A stretch of 64,000 bases of DNA from Photobacterium galatheae (GCF_000695255.1 NZ_JMIB01000006.1:1-64000), one strand, 5' to 3'. Shown: positions 48,678 through 59,716, counted from the stretch's first letter. The notes: a model not told the origin generated them from the letters alone. Numbers and translations: made by a program.

Positions 48678-50903
48678 TTAGTGTAACCGTCTGGCTTCGA
48701 CCACATCCTTCACCTGCTCCAGACGCTTCAGGACCCGACCCAGTGTGTCCAGGTCTGTCAGTTCAACATCAAAATCCATAATCGACATTTGTTGTCTGAA
48801 GTCGATCCGACTCTTCACGCCGGCAACTTTGACCTTCTCGTTATGTAACGTATTCGTCAGATCTTTGATCAGACCATTGCGTTCAGACGCGGTCACCCGC
48901 ACGGTCAGCGCGTAACGCCCCGCAAAGCTGCCACCCCAGACCGTGTTGATGATCCGCTGTGGTGCCACATGACGCAGTTCTTCCAGCTGTTCACAGTCAC
49001 TGCGGTGCACCGAGATCCCCCGGCCCTGAGTCACAAAACCTGCAATGTCATCGCCCGGGATCGGCTGACAGCAACGCGCCAGATGCGTCATCAGGTTATC
49101 GACACCTTCCACCACGACAGCATCTCGCTGCGGCTTTTTCTGACTGGCTTTGTTGCTCGCTTCCGTCAGGCGCTCCAGCAGTTGCTGATCTTCTTCTTCC
49201 GCGGTCGGCTTGTTCACCAGTGCATTGATATGATTGATGACCTGATTGATACGCAGATCGCCGCTCCCCACGCCTGCGAAAAGTTCATCAGCCGAGTTCA
49301 CATTGAAACGTTTGAGGGCGTAGGCTTCGGCGTCCTTCATCGTCGCGCCGATTTTTTGCAGCTCGTGTTCCAGGATCTCCCGGCCGGCTGCAATGTTCTT
49401 GTCTCTGTCCTGTTTACGGAACCAGGCATGCACTTTGGCCCGGGCACGGCTGGAATTCACAAAGCCCAGGTTCGGGTTCAGCCAGTCACGGGACGGATTC
49501 GGTTCTTTCTGGGTGATAATTTCGACCTGATCACCCATTTGCAGGTGATAAGTGAAAGGTACGATACGTCCTTCGACCTTGGCACCGATACACCGGTGTC
49601 CCACTTCTGAGTGAATGTGGTAAGCAAAATCCAGCGGAGTCGCATTCTGCGGCAGGTCAACCACATCCCCTTTCGGCGTAAAGGCATAAACCCGATCGTC
49701 GAACACCTGACTGCGCAGCTCTTCAAGCATTTCGCCCGAATCGGACATCTCTTCCTGCCAGGCCAGCAGCTTCCGCAGCCAGTTGATTTTCTCATCATAG
49801 GCAGAATGAGCACCGGACGATGTGCCGGACTCTTTGTATTTCCAGTGCGCAGCGACGCCCAGTTCCGACTCTTCATGCATTTGCTTGGTTCGGATCTGGA
49901 TTTCGATGGTTTTGCCTTCCGGACCAATCACCACGGTATGGATCGACTGATAGCCGTTCGGTTTCGGGTTCGCAACATAGTCGTCGAATTCTTTCGGCAG
50001 ATGGCGGTACTTGGTATGCACCACCCCCAGCGCGGCATAGCAGTCCTGAAGCTGGTCGGCAATGATCCGCACCGCACGCACGTCAAACAGCTCGTCAAAC
50101 GCCAGACTCTTCTTTTGCATCTTGCGCCAGATGCTGTAGATATGCTTTGGTCGGCCATGCACTTCAGCTCTGATGTGCGATGCTTTCATCGATTCATCTA
50201 AATCTGCTACGAAGCGTTCGATATACTGTTCACGATCAATCCGGCGTTCAGCCAGTTGCTTGGCAATCTGCTTGTAAGTATCCGGATGGTTGTAGCGGAA
50301 GGCGTAGTCTTCGATTTCCCATTTGAGCTGACCGATCCCCAGGCGGTTCGCCAGCGGCGCGTAGATATTGGCACATTCCCGTGCAGCAGCACGACGAACT
50401 GCATCCGGCTCGTCTTTCACTTCGCGCAAATGACAGATCCGCTCAGCCAGCTTGATAACGACACAACGGAAGTCATCCACCATCGACAGCAACATCCGAC
50501 GGATATTATCGACCTGTGCCGATTGTGCCGCGCCTTCTTTGATGGCATTCAGCTGGCTGATGGCCGCCATCTGTTTGACCCCTTTCACCATGTACAGGAT
50601 CGACTGGCCGTATTCTTCCTTCACCTCATCGCTCTTGTAGAGCCCGGCTTCGACCAGCGGGAACAGCAAAGCGGCAATCAGGGTGTCGGCATCCATGCTG
50701 AGCATTACCAGGATTTCGACCATCTCCCGGCCACGCCACAGCATCTGGCTGGCAACGGCCTGATTGTCCAGGTGCGCTTCGCAGCGCTGATAAGTTTGGA
50801 TCAGACGGTTCGAGGTTGTGGTGTCCTGCAACAGGCTTTCCGCCCAGGGCACCAACTCAAATTGAACGTTTTCCTTTAAATGCGCACCGCGAACTGCGAC
50901 CAT
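48678..50903 (-). CDS. relA: GTP pyrophosphokinase RelA
   Basis: Ribosome-associated (p)ppGpp synthetase of the stringent response. The 741 residues include a pseudo-hydrolase domain in which the HD signature is replaced (ALLFPLVEAG), so the protein is synthesis-only. The synthetase domain (GRPKHIYSIWRKM, PKPNGYQSIHT), the TGS domain (RVYAFTPKGDVVDLP), a zinc-finger region (CCQPIPGDDIAGFV) and a C-terminal ACT domain follow. Downstream neighbour mazG, upstream neighbour rlmD. Confidence 0.98.
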   Translation of the reverse strand: MVAVRGAHLKENVQFELVPWAESLLQDTTTSNRLIQTYQRCEAHLDNQAVASQMLWRGREMVEILVMLSMDADTLIAALLFPLVEAGLYKSDEVKEEYGQSILYMVKGVKQMAAISQLNAIKEGAAQSAQVDNIRRMLLSMVDDFRCVVIKLAERICHLREVKDEPDAVRRAAARECANIYAPLANRLGIGQLKWEIEDYAFRYNHPDTYKQIAKQLAERRIDREQYIERFVADLDESMKASHIRAEVHGRPKHIYSIWRKMQKKSLAFDELFDVRAVRIIADQLQDCYAALGVVHTKYRHLPKEFDDYVANPKPNGYQSIHTVVIGPEGKTIEIQIRTKQMHEESELGVAAHWKYKESGTSSGAHSAYDEKINWLRKLLAWQEEMSDSGEMLEELRSQVFDDRVYAFTPKGDVVDLPQNATPLDFAYHIHSEVGHRCIGAKVEGRIVPFTYHLQMGDQVEIITQKEPNPSRDWLNPNLGFVNSSRARAKVHAWFRKQDRDKNIAAGREILEHELQKIGATMKDAEAYALKRFNVNSADELFAGVGSGDLRINQVINHINALVNKPTAEEEDQQLLERLTEASNKASQKKPQRDAVVVEGVDNLMTHLARCCQPIPGDDIAGFVTQGRGISVHRSDCEQLEELRHVAPQRIINTVWGGSFAGRYALTVRVTASERNGLIKDLTNTLHNEKVKVAGVKSRIDFRQQMSIMDFDVELTDLDTLGRVLKRLEQVKDVVEARRLH

Positions 50904-50967
50904 GATTCTGTCCTGTATTTCGTAGTTACGGATGGATGCCTGCCACCTTTCAAATCAGTGCCTGAGC

Positions 50968-52305
50968 TCAGGCACGGGTAAACAGGGCCATCGATTCCAA
51001 ATGTCCGGTATGGGGAAACATATCCAGCATCCCCAGGCGTTGCAACTGATAGCCTTGCTGCAACAGCACCTGACTGTCCCGCGCCAGCGTGGCCGGATTG
51101 CAGGACACATATAAAATATGGCTCGGTGACAAGGCTGCCACCTGTGTCATCACACCTGCCGCTCCGGCACGAGCCGGGTCCAGCAGCACTTTATCAAAAC
51201 CTTCATGCGCCCAGCTGAACGACGCAATCCCATCTTCCAGATTGCCCTGATAAAAAGCAGTATTTTTCAACCCATTCAACGCAGCATTTTCACTGGCACG
51301 CTGCACCATGGCATCCACGCCTTCAACACCCACCACTTCCCGGGCTCTTTTGGCCAGCGGCAAGCTGAAGTTTCCTAGCCCACAGAACAAATCCAGCACC
51401 CGATCTTCCGGCTGCACATCCAGCCAGGACATCGCCTGCGCAATCATCTGTTCGTTCACCGAGCGGTTGACCTGAATAAAGTCCTTCGGTGAAAACGCCA
51501 GTTTGAGATCTTCAACTTCGTAATAGGGTGCATCACCGGTCAGCTGGTTCACTTCGTCGGGGGCCGGTGAAAGGAATAGCATAACACGTTGATTGTCAGC
51601 AAATTGCTGAATTTGCGTCATATCTGGGTCAGAAAATGGCTTCAGATGCCGAATCAAAACCACAGGACCGTTGTCTGCTTCGACCAGTTCAACATGTCCA
51701 AGGTTCCGCCGCCCCTGCAGCGTGTTCAGCAATGCCCGAAGCGGCGGCAGCAAATCATTCAGCGATGCCGCCAGTACCGGACAATGCGCGATGTCGACGA
51801 TGTCTTTGCTCTGTTCCTTGCGAAAGCCCAGACACAGCGCCTGACCTGGTTCGACCCGTAAACTGAAACGCGCGCTGCGGCGATACTGCCATTCCTGCCC
51901 GGTCACCGCGTTATCCTGCATCAAGGGCGTCGTTTTTTCCGGCCCGTCAGCGAGAGCAAATTTTGCAATCAGCTCTCCCAATGACTGACGCTTCGCATCC
52001 ACCTGAGCAGAATGAGAGAGGTGTTGCAAGTTACAGCCACCACACTGGTCATACACCGGACACTGCGGTGTAATGCGTTCAGGACTGTTGGTCAGGCGTT
52101 TGATCACTTTGGCTCTGGCATACTGCTTTTTGTTTTCCGTGAGCTGAATCAACGCGCGTTCGTCGGGCAGCAAACCCGGAATAAAAACCGGTTTGCGGTC
52201 AAGGTGGGCAATCCCCGCGCCCAGATGGTCCAGGCGGGTCACTGTAACTTCTTTGTGCTTGGTGTCGCTGACAGTACGTTTCGTCGGCTTAAAAAAGCGT
52301 GCCAT
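50968..52305 (-). CDS. rlmD: 23S rRNA (uracil-1939-C5)-methyltransferase RlmD
   Basis: Also called RumA; SAM-dependent. An N-terminal TRAM domain is followed by the iron-sulfur Cys motif (CPVYDQCGGC) and a methyltransferase domain with LDLFCGLGNFSLPLA and the nucleophile Cys in YVSCNPATLARD. The start at 52305 (MARFF, 445 aa) fits the family; a GTG five codons earlier is in frame. It is in front of relA, as in E. coli, and divergent from barA. Confidence 0.96.
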   Translation of the reverse strand: MARFFKPTKRTVSDTKHKEVTVTRLDHLGAGIAHLDRKPVFIPGLLPDERALIQLTENKKQYARAKVIKRLTNSPERITPQCPVYDQCGGCNLQHLSHSAQVDAKRQSLGELIAKFALADGPEKTTPLMQDNAVTGQEWQYRRSARFSLRVEPGQALCLGFRKEQSKDIVDIAHCPVLAASLNDLLPPLRALLNTLQGRRNLGHVELVEADNGPVVLIRHLKPFSDPDMTQIQQFADNQRVMLFLSPAPDEVNQLTGDAPYYEVEDLKLAFSPKDFIQVNRSVNEQMIAQAMSWLDVQPEDRVLDLFCGLGNFSLPLAKRAREVVGVEGVDAMVQRASENAALNGLKNTAFYQGNLEDGIASFSWAHEGFDKVLLDPARAGAAGVMTQVAALSPSHILYVSCNPATLARDSQVLLQQGYQLQRLGMLDMFPHTGHLESMALFTRA

Positions 52306-52461
52306 AATGTTGTAACTCACGGTGTTTTGTCGCCTTTTCAGGGCGATGCCGCAGAGACTTCAATTGTCGCTACGGTAAAGATTCATTAAGCTAAGGGCTG
52401 GAACATGCTTGCGTGGCCAGCATAGGTCACAATTCTCCCACAGAATCGAATTCTTGTAACC

Positions 52462-55224
52462 ATGACCAAATACGGACTTCGCGCCCGGGTTTTCACCCTG
52501 ACATTAGCACCAACCCTGATCATTGGCCTGCTATTGAGCGCCTTTTTTACCCTGAGCCGCTACCGGGATCTGGAACATCAGCTGGTAGCGACCGGAACCA
52601 GCATCATTGAGCCGCTGGCAATCTCGACCGAATACGGGATGGCTGATCACAATCGTGAAGCGGTCCGACGCATCATCAGCTACGCACACCGCAAGCATTC
52701 CGACATTGTACGCAGTATCGCCGTCTTCGACAGCAATAATGAGCTTTTTGTCACTTCAAACTTCCACCGGAATTTTGAAACCCTGATGTTCCCGGATGAC
52801 AAACCGATCCCTTTTCTGCCAGATATTGTCGTCAATGACACCACCATGATCATGCGGGCGCCGATCCTGACAGAATCACAGCAGAGCAACCTCTCAGCAC
52901 CGGGGTTTCAGGCCAAGGCGCTGGGCTACATTTCGATTGAAATGGACATGAGTCCGCTGCGCCTGCAACAGTACCAGGAAGTGTTCACTGCCCTGATGGT
53001 ACTGCTACTGGGCCTGATCCTGTCCGGCCTCTTTGCCTACCGCCTGATGCGGGATGTCACCCGGCCGATTTCGCACATGATCAGTGTCGTCGACCGCATT
53101 CGACGCGGGCATCTGGACGTTCGGATTGAAGGGGAGCTGATGGGTGAACTGGATAACCTGAAGAACGGGATCAACGCCATGGCGATTTCCCTGTCGGATT
53201 ACCACATTGAGATGCAGCAAAGCATCGATCAGGCCACTTCCGATCTGCGTGAAACCCTTGAACAATTGGAAATTCAGAACGTCGAGCTGGATATTGCCAA
53301 GAAGCGAGCGCAGGAAGCTGCCCGTGTGAAATCGGAATTCCTGGCCAACATGTCTCACGAACTGCGTACGCCGCTCAATGGCGTGATTGGCTTTACCCGT
53401 CAGATGCTGAAAACCCGGCTCAGTGCCAGCCAGCATGATTACCTGCTGACCATTGAAAAATCGGCCAACAACCTGCTGACCATCATCAACGACATCCTCG
53501 ACTTCTCGAAACTGGAAGCCGGAAAACTGCTGCTGGAAAACATTCCATTCGACTTTACCGATTCTCTCGATGAAGTCATGCGGCTGCTGGCACCCAGCGC
53601 ACACGAAAAAGGGCTGGAACTGACGCTGCGTGTTGACCCGCGTATTCCAACCGGCCTGATTGGTGACCCGCTCCGCATCCAGCAAGTACTGACGAACCTG
53701 ATTGGAAATGCCGTCAAATTTACCGAACGCGGTAACATTGATATTGCCGTCGAGCTGAAAGCTGACCGCGATGAAAACCTTGAACTTCAGTTCATGGTGC
53801 GGGATACCGGGATCGGGATATCAGAGCGTCAGCAAGCCCAGCTGTTCCAGGCATTCAGCCAGGCCGATGCCAGCATCTCACGCCGGTATGGCGGAACCGG
53901 GCTGGGACTGGTCATTACCCAAAAACTGGTCACCCAGATGGGCGGGGAAATCAGCCTGACCAGTCGGCTGCACCAGGGTTCCACCTTCTGGTTTACCTTG
54001 CGCCTGAATAAAACCGACCTGCCGGTTTCCCAGCCAATTGATACCAGCGACCTCCAGGGCCGCCACCTGCTGCTGATTGAATCCAACCTGCAGGCAGCCA
54101 ATGTTCTGCAGCAACGTCTGCTTCAGGCCGGGCTGGAAGTCACTTACCGCGCTGACATGCCCGAAGATGATGTTGAACACCACGATTTTGCCCTACTCTG
54201 TCTGTCACCGGGTGAACAACCGCCGCTGGCAAACATTCTGGATATGGTATTCAAAGCCGAGCAACTGGCCGATAAGGTGCTGGTCTGTCTGCCAACAACC
54301 GAACTGGCCCTGTCGGAGCGCCTGCTGACCGCCGGTGTAACGGCCTGTCTGGGCAAGCCACTGGCACAACGTAAACTCTTCGATGCGCTGATCGGCCAGA
54401 CTGATCTGCTGGAAGAGCCTGAACCTTTACCGCTGGCCTCCCCGACAGATGCCCTGTTGCCGCTGACCGTGATGGCCGTTGATGATAACCCGGCGAACCT
54501 CAAACTGATCGCCGCTCTGCTCAGTGAGCGGGTCGAAACCGTCATCACCGCAACCGGTGGCCGCAAAGCGGTGGAATATGCGCATCAGAAGGCTTTTGAC
54601 CTCATTTTCATGGACATCCAGATGCCAGAAATGGACGGGGTCAGCGCCTGTCAGGCCATCCACGAAACCGATCTCAACCACAATACGCCGGTCATTGCCG
54701 TCACGGCCCATGCCATGGCAGGGGAACGTGAACGCCTGCTGCGGGCTGGGATGGACGACTATCTGACCAAGCCGATTGAAGAACAGATTCTTCAGCAAAT
54801 GCTGGCGAAATGGATCCCTCAGCCTCAGATCAATGGATCGGCCACACTGTCTCACCCGGCCGCCCCTGCGGCGGCTACGGTGAATCAAAATGTCAGCTGG
54901 GACTGGGATCTGGCCCTGAAACAAGCGGCCGGAAAAGAAGATCTGGCCAGAGACATGTTACAAATGCTGCTCGATTTCATGCCTGAGGTTGAAATGCTGG
55001 TGAACGAAGTGCTGGACGGCAAGGATATTGAGCTGTGGCCCTCAATTCACAAACTTCACGGCAGTTGCGCCTACAGCGGCGTTCCGAGACTGAAGAATCT
55101 CTGCTATACGCTGGAAACTCAGCTGAAAGCCGGTGCCGCAGTGACCGATCTGGAACCGGAACTGTTTGAGCTAATTGATGAGATGAACAATGTCGTCAAA
55201 GCGTCACAGGCATACCGGCAATAA
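52462..55224 (+). CDS. barA: Hybrid sensor histidine kinase BarA (VarS in vibrios)
   Basis: Tripartite sensor whose partner UvrY/VarA activates the sRNAs that titrate CsrA. The 920 residues run: membrane span (about 12-30), periplasmic domain (to about 170), second span, HAMP, HisKA with His299 in NMSHELRTPLN, HATPase (GGTGLGLVI), a degenerate receiver-like region, a receiver with Asp718 in FMDIQMPEMDG, and an Hpt domain with His866 in KLHGSCAYSG. No partner response regulator is in the window. Confidence 0.96.
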   Translation: MTKYGLRARVFTLTLAPTLIIGLLLSAFFTLSRYRDLEHQLVATGTSIIEPLAISTEYGMADHNREAVRRIISYAHRKHSDIVRSIAVFDSNNELFVTSNFHRNFETLMFPDDKPIPFLPDIVVNDTTMIMRAPILTESQQSNLSAPGFQAKALGYISIEMDMSPLRLQQYQEVFTALMVLLLGLILSGLFAYRLMRDVTRPISHMISVVDRIRRGHLDVRIEGELMGELDNLKNGINAMAISLSDYHIEMQQSIDQATSDLRETLEQLEIQNVELDIAKKRAQEAARVKSEFLANMSHELRTPLNGVIGFTRQMLKTRLSASQHDYLLTIEKSANNLLTIINDILDFSKLEAGKLLLENIPFDFTDSLDEVMRLLAPSAHEKGLELTLRVDPRIPTGLIGDPLRIQQVLTNLIGNAVKFTERGNIDIAVELKADRDENLELQFMVRDTGIGISERQQAQLFQAFSQADASISRRYGGTGLGLVITQKLVTQMGGEISLTSRLHQGSTFWFTLRLNKTDLPVSQPIDTSDLQGRHLLLIESNLQAANVLQQRLLQAGLEVTYRADMPEDDVEHHDFALLCLSPGEQPPLANILDMVFKAEQLADKVLVCLPTTELALSERLLTAGVTACLGKPLAQRKLFDALIGQTDLLEEPEPLPLASPTDALLPLTVMAVDDNPANLKLIAALLSERVETVITATGGRKAVEYAHQKAFDLIFMDIQMPEMDGVSACQAIHETDLNHNTPVIAVTAHAMAGERERLLRAGMDDYLTKPIEEQILQQMLAKWIPQPQINGSATLSHPAAPAAATVNQNVSWDWDLALKQAAGKEDLARDMLQMLLDFMPEVEMLVNEVLDGKDIELWPSIHKLHGSCAYSGVPRLKNLCYTLETQLKAGAAVTDLEPELFELIDEMNNVVKASQAYRQ

Positions 55225-55242
55225 ATGCTGCGCTGGATATGC

Positions 55243-55275
55243 AAAGGCCAGACACTGACTGTCTGGCCTTTTTAT
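55243..55275 (+). terminator. Intrinsic terminator of barA
   Basis: A perfect 12-bp stem (AAAGGCCAGACA / TGTCTGGCCTTT) with a 5-nt loop and a T tract. Confidence 0.92.
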
Positions 55276-55311
55276 TGATCGCTTTTTGATTTGTAACGAA
55301 ATACAAAGAAG

Positions 55312-55695
55312 TCAGTCCGTTTCCAAAATCACCGTGGCAACGGCATAGTGTTTTTCATCGGCAATGGTCAGGTGGACATGGCGAACGGCCATCTGCGCAG
55401 CCAATTCAGCCGCTTTCCCACTCAGCGTCAGCTCAGGTTTCCCACGGGCATTATTTGTGACCGTAAAATCCTGAAAAGAGACACCACCGGCAATACCGGT
55501 ACCCAGTGCCTTTGCCGCCGCTTCTTTGGCGGCAAAGCGCTTAGCCAGATAACGGCCCGCCTGTTTGTGCTGGCTGAAAATCGTCAACTCCTGCGGTGTC
55601 AGTACCCGGCACGCAAAGGCTTCTCCAACACGCTCAAGCACTTGCTCAACGCGGGCAATTTCCGCAATATCTGTGCCCAGACCGACAATGGCCAT
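55312..55695 (-). CDS. acpS: Holo-[acyl-carrier-protein] synthase
   Basis: Transfers 4'-phosphopantetheine from CoA to ACP. The 127 residues carry the metal-binding [14 protein letters not shown] and the signature [15 protein letters not shown]. The last gene of the lepA-lepB-rnc-era-recO-pdxJ-acpS run; its start overlaps the pdxJ stop by one base. Confidence 0.97.
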   Translation of the reverse strand: MAIVGLGTDIAEIARVEQVLERVGEAFACRVLTPQELTIFSQHKQAGRYLAKRFAAKEAAAKALGTGIAGGVSFQDFTVTNNARGKPELTLSGKAAELAAQMAVRHVHLTIADEKHYAVATVILETD

Positions 55696-56426
55696 TACCA
55701 GCGCGCTTCCAGCATAACGGCTTTCATGTCTGCAACCGCTTTGTGCAAACCGTCAAACAGCGCGCGGCCCACAATTGAGTGGCCGATATTCAGCTCATAA
55801 ATTTCCGGCAGCGCAGCAATTGGCTTCACGTTATGGTATGTCAGGCCGTGTCCGGCATTGACCTTGATCCCCTGATCGCTGGCATAACTGGCCGCCGCTG
55901 CAATTTTCTTCAACTCAGCCTGTTGCTCGGTATCCGATGTTGCATCCGCATAGTGGCCGGTGTGCAGCTCAATGTAAGGCGCACCACAGGCAACAGCAGC
56001 ATCAATCTGCGCACGGTCAGCATCAATGAACAGGGATACCAGAATCCCCGCAGCAGAGAGTTTCTCGGTGGCCGCTTTCACTTTGTCCAGCTGTCCAACG
56101 ACATCCAGGCCGCCTTCAGTGGTCAGTTCTTCGCGTTTCTCTGGAACCAGACACACAAACTCAGGTTTGGTCTCCAGAGCAATCTGTACCATTTCATCCG
56201 TCACTGCCATTTCCAGATTCATCCGGGTCTGAATCGTTTCACGCAGAATGCGGACATCACGATCGGTAATGTGACGGCGGTCTTCACGTAAGTGAATGGT
56301 AATACCATCAGCGCCAGCGCGTTCAGCCACTTCAGCAGCGTGGACGGGATCCGGATAACGGGTGCCACGAGCATTACGTAAAGTGGCGACGTGGTCGATA
56401 TTGACGCCGAGCAGTATATTCTTCAT
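55695..56426 (-). CDS. pdxJ: Pyridoxine 5'-phosphate synthase
   Basis: Closes the pyridoxine ring from deoxyxylulose phosphate and aminoacetone phosphate. The 243-residue TIM barrel has the family segments [32 protein letters not shown] and [13 protein letters not shown]. It overlaps recO by four bases. Confidence 0.98.
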   Translation of the reverse strand: MKNILLGVNIDHVATLRNARGTRYPDPVHAAEVAERAGADGITIHLREDRRHITDRDVRILRETIQTRMNLEMAVTDEMVQIALETKPEFVCLVPEKREELTTEGGLDVVGQLDKVKAATEKLSAAGILVSLFIDADRAQIDAAVACGAPYIELHTGHYADATSDTEQQAELKKIAAAASYASDQGIKVNAGHGLTYHNVKPIAALPEIYELNIGHSIVGRALFDGLHKAVADMKAVMLEARW

Positions 56427-57133
56427 GAAGCGGTACTCCTTCCTCTAGGGATAAACAATTCCCTGCTTTTTAATGGTTTGCTGCCAAGATACGGTTTCAG
56501 GGCCATGCGTGTAAAGCGCTTTGCTGCCCTGAGCTGATCCGGTGTTTCAAAATGACGGGCGGCAATGGCTTTCAGCTGCCGCCCGGTAAACGTCAGCTGC
56601 CCGGCGACGACAGAAGCAATAAAGCCCCTTTGTTCCCGGTAGTTATAGGTCATCACATCATCCACAGGCAGACCACTCCCCGCACAATGCAAAAAATCCA
56701 CGCCGTATCCCAGATGATCCAGCAGCGCCAGTTCAAACCGCCGCAGTGCTGGTTCCGGATTCTCAGCCTGAGCCAGCTCACGCAAGACATTGAGATAATC
56801 AAGAAACAACGCAGGATAAGGTGTCTGTGCTTCCAGCACCCGAGCGAGAATTTCATTCACATACAGGGCGGAATAAAGAATGTAGCTGCGCATGGGCAGC
56901 CCGATGCTGATCGGTTCGGCATGCGTCAGAACGGGCATACTGCCACGGCCTGACCATTTCAGAAATAGCGGGGTAAATGGCTGAAGCGCTCCTTTGAGAT
57001 TGGAGCGCTTACGGCGTGCGCCTTTCGCCAGCAGACTGAGCCGACCGGATTCTTCACTGAAGACGTCCAGGATCAGACTCGTCTCGCTGTAAGGACGAGC
57101 GTGCAGGACAAAACAGCGCTGCAACCCTTCCAT
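56423..57133 (-). CDS. recO: DNA repair protein RecO
   Basis: Annealing protein of the RecFOR gap-repair pathway that loads RecA onto SSB-coated DNA. The 236 residues have an N-terminal OB fold ([25 protein letters not shown]) and a helical C-terminal part. It is 8 nt behind era. Confidence 0.95.
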   Translation of the reverse strand: MEGLQRCFVLHARPYSETSLILDVFSEESGRLSLLAKGARRKRSNLKGALQPFTPLFLKWSGRGSMPVLTHAEPISIGLPMRSYILYSALYVNEILARVLEAQTPYPALFLDYLNVLRELAQAENPEPALRRFELALLDHLGYGVDFLHCAGSGLPVDDVMTYNYREQRGFIASVVAGQLTFTGRQLKAIAARHFETPDQLRAAKRFTRMALKPYLGSKPLKSRELFIPRGRSTAS

Positions 57134-57141
57134 TGCAGCCC

Positions 57142-58047
57142 TTAGAGATCGTCGATATATCCGAGGCTGCGCAGCGCGCGCTCGTCATCCGCCCAACCGG
57201 ATTTCACTTTCACCCAGAGTTCCAGGTAAACCTTACGCTCAAACAGATCTTCCATATCCAGACGGGCTTCACGACCAATGGTTTTGATCTTCTCGCCACC
57301 TTTACCAATCACCATCTTCTTCTGGCCCTTACGTTCCACAAGGATCAAGCCATTGATATCAAAGCCATCCGTTTCCGGATTATAGTCAAACCGCTCAATC
57401 TCTACCGTCACAGAATAAGGCAGCTCTTCACCGGTAAAGCGCATCAGCTTTTCACGGATAATTTCAGAGGCCATAAAACGCTGAGAACGGTCTGTCACGT
57501 ATTCTTCCGGGAAGTAATACTCGCCTTCAGGCAGGCTCTCACGAACGATCTGCTCGACGACGTCAACGCCTCCGCCGTGTTTGGCTGAAACCGGCACAAT
57601 TGCTTTGAAGTCCATCTTTTCCGACAATTCCTGAATATGCGGGAAAAGGTCATACTTCATTTTGACGTTATCGATTTTATTCACCAGCAGCACCACAGGC
57701 AGACCTGTTTTCGCCAGCTTATTCAGTACCATCTCGTCATCTGGTGTCCATTGCGTCCCATCGACCAGAAACAAGACCAGCTCGACATCGGTCAGAGAAC
57801 TGCTTGCAGCACGGTTCATCAGACGGTTGATGGTCCGTTTTTCCTCAATATGGAGTCCCGGTGTATCAACATAAACCGCTTGGTAACCGTCACGGGTATC
57901 AACCCCCATGATCCGGTGGCGCGTGGTTTGTGGCTTACGCGAGGTAATGGACAACTTCTGCCCGACCAGGCGGTTCAGCAGCGTGGATTTGCCGACATTC
58001 GGACGGCCTACAATGGCAATAAAGCCACAATGAGTTTTGTCTGTCAT
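57142..58047 (-). CDS. era: GTPase Era
   Basis: Binds the 3' end of 16S rRNA during 30S maturation. G1 [12 protein letters not shown] near residue 15, the DTPGLH G3, NKID G4 and a C-terminal KH domain ([13 protein letters not shown]) are all present in 301 residues. Overlaps rnc by four bases. Confidence 0.98.
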   Translation of the reverse strand: MTDKTHCGFIAIVGRPNVGKSTLLNRLVGQKLSITSRKPQTTRHRIMGVDTRDGYQAVYVDTPGLHIEEKRTINRLMNRAASSSLTDVELVLFLVDGTQWTPDDEMVLNKLAKTGLPVVLLVNKIDNVKMKYDLFPHIQELSEKMDFKAIVPVSAKHGGGVDVVEQIVRESLPEGEYYFPEEYVTDRSQRFMASEIIREKLMRFTGEELPYSVTVEIERFDYNPETDGFDINGLILVERKGQKKMVIGKGGEKIKTIGREARLDMEDLFERKVYLELWVKVKSGWADDERALRSLGYIDDL

Positions 58048-58718
58048 GATTCTAACTGCTTCAATGCCAGTTCTGCCGCAGCCTGCTCAGCCTTGCGCCG
58101 ACTACCGCCCTTTCCAATGACAGGCTTATCCAGGCCTGTCACCTCGCACTGCACAGTGAATTCCTGATTATGTGCTTCACCCTGCACCTTAGTTACAGTA
58201 TACGCAGGCAGCGGCAAACGACGCCCCTGCAAACACTCCTGTAAACGGGTTTTCGGGTCTTTCTGATTAATCCCAGGCTGAATGGTTTCGAGACGGCTCT
58301 GATACCAGCTCAGCACGATACGGCGAACATGCTCAATATCGCTGTCGAGATAAATGGCACCGATGATGGCTTCCACACAGTCAGCCAGAATCGAATCACG
58401 GCGGTAGCCGCCACTTTTCAGTTCGCCCGGTCCCAGTAACAGGTAATCACCCAGCTCAAACTCCCGACCCAGCTCTGCCAGGGTTTTGCCACGCACCAAA
58501 GTCGCACGCATCCGGCTCATATCCCCTTCATCCACTTTCGGGAAACGGTGATAGAGATCGTCAGCAATCACAAAACTCAAAATAGAATCGCCCAGAAATT
58601 CCAGACGTTCGTTGTGTGTTCCGTTGGCGCTGCGGTGCGTCAGCGCCAGGGTCAGCAATTCGCTGTTATTAAATTCGTGTCCCAGCTTTCGCTGGAGTCT
58701 TTCTACAGGAGATGTCAT
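58044..58718 (-). CDS. rnc: Ribonuclease III
   Basis: Double-strand RNA endonuclease for rRNA and mRNA processing. The 224 residues contain the catalytic signature [12 protein letters not shown] and a C-terminal dsRNA-binding domain ([28 protein letters not shown]). It is 9 nt after lepB. Confidence 0.98.
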   Translation of the reverse strand: MTSPVERLQRKLGHEFNNSELLTLALTHRSANGTHNERLEFLGDSILSFVIADDLYHRFPKVDEGDMSRMRATLVRGKTLAELGREFELGDYLLLGPGELKSGGYRRDSILADCVEAIIGAIYLDSDIEHVRRIVLSWYQSRLETIQPGINQKDPKTRLQECLQGRRLPLPAYTVTKVQGEAHNQEFTVQCEVTGLDKPVIGKGGSRRKAEQAAAELALKQLES

Positions 58719-58727
58719 TTTTTCCGA

Positions 58728-59633
58728 TCAGTTTATGCCACCGATGCGACTGAATCGCACACCGGTAGGAATCCAAGATGGAAGTACGCTGTTGGCACTT
58801 CGTTCAAATTCAAAGCTGATCCAGATCCCGACCGCCTTGCCCACCAAGTTCGCTTCTGGCACGAAGCCCCAGTAACGGCTGTCAGCGCTGTTATCACGGT
58901 TATCACCCATCACAAAATATTGACCTTCCGGGACAACCCACTCCGCCATGTCAGACGAGGAATGATATTGGTATTTCAGCGTCTGATTCGGCTCCAGCGG
59001 ATGAACAAGAATGTTATGCTGCACGGCACCCAACTGTTCCGTAAACTGAACCAGTCGCGTTCTGCCCTGAACAAAATCACTATCTTGCATATGGGTCATC
59101 AGGATTGGCTTACACGCTGTGCCGCCCTGAGGCACGATACAAATCTGCTTGTTATAACTGTACCGCACGGTATCACCAGGCATACCCACAACGCGCTTAA
59201 TGTAATCCACACTCGGTTGTGGTGGATACTTGAAGACCACAATATCACCACGCTCCGGTTCACCGGTTTCAACCATTTTGTGGCGGAACACAGGATCGCG
59301 CAGGCCATAAGCAAACTTTTCAACCAGAATGAAATCACCCACCAGCAGGGTTGGCATCATCGATCCGGATGGGATCTGGAACGGCTCATAAATAAAAGAG
59401 CGAAAAACCATGATAATCGCAATCACAGGGAACATAGAGCTGGTTGATTCAACCCAACTCGGCTGTGGCGCAACCGCCTCCAGTGTTTTGGCGTCGACCT
59501 GACCACCCGCACTTGCGGCTGCAGCATCAATTTTAAGCTGACGCTTCGGTGCCCAGATAAACCGGTCCAGTGCCCAGATGATCCCGGTAAACAGGGTCGC
59601 CAGCACGAGGATTAACGAAAACAGATTTGCCAT
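58728..59633 (-). CDS. lepB: Signal peptidase I
   Basis: Cleaves signal peptides on the periplasmic side of the inner membrane. Two N-terminal spans are visible (about 3-21 and 65-79). The catalytic Ser91 is in PSGSMMPTL and Lys146 in DYIKRVVGMPGD, at the numbering of E. coli. The 301-residue protein lies between lepA and rnc. Confidence 0.98.
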   Translation of the reverse strand: MANLFSLILVLATLFTGIIWALDRFIWAPKRQLKIDAAAASAGGQVDAKTLEAVAPQPSWVESTSSMFPVIAIIMVFRSFIYEPFQIPSGSMMPTLLVGDFILVEKFAYGLRDPVFRHKMVETGEPERGDIVVFKYPPQPSVDYIKRVVGMPGDTVRYSYNKQICIVPQGGTACKPILMTHMQDSDFVQGRTRLVQFTEQLGAVQHNILVHPLEPNQTLKYQYHSSSDMAEWVVPEGQYFVMGDNRDNSADSRYWGFVPEANLVGKAVGIWISFEFERSANSVLPSWIPTGVRFSRIGGIN

Positions 59634-59680
59634 TGCTGTTCCTATGTCCCTATGATGATTTTTTCATGTTTTTCTGGCCA

Positions 59681-59704
59681 TTCCGCCGCAAAATTGCGGC
59701 GGAA
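59681..59704 (-). repeat. Inverted repeat between lepA and lepB
   Basis: TTCCGCCGCAA and TTGCGGCGGAA form a perfect 11-bp stem with a 2-nt loop in the 83-nt lepA-lepB gap. No T tract follows, so it is not a standard terminator. It could be an mRNA processing or stability hairpin. Confidence 0.6.
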
Positions 59705-59716
59705 GGCGAACTCGAT

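Noticed and set aside
58548..59447. Long plus-strand frame (299 codons) opposite rnc and lepB
   Set aside because: Overlaps two certain genes; composition is that of an antisense frame.
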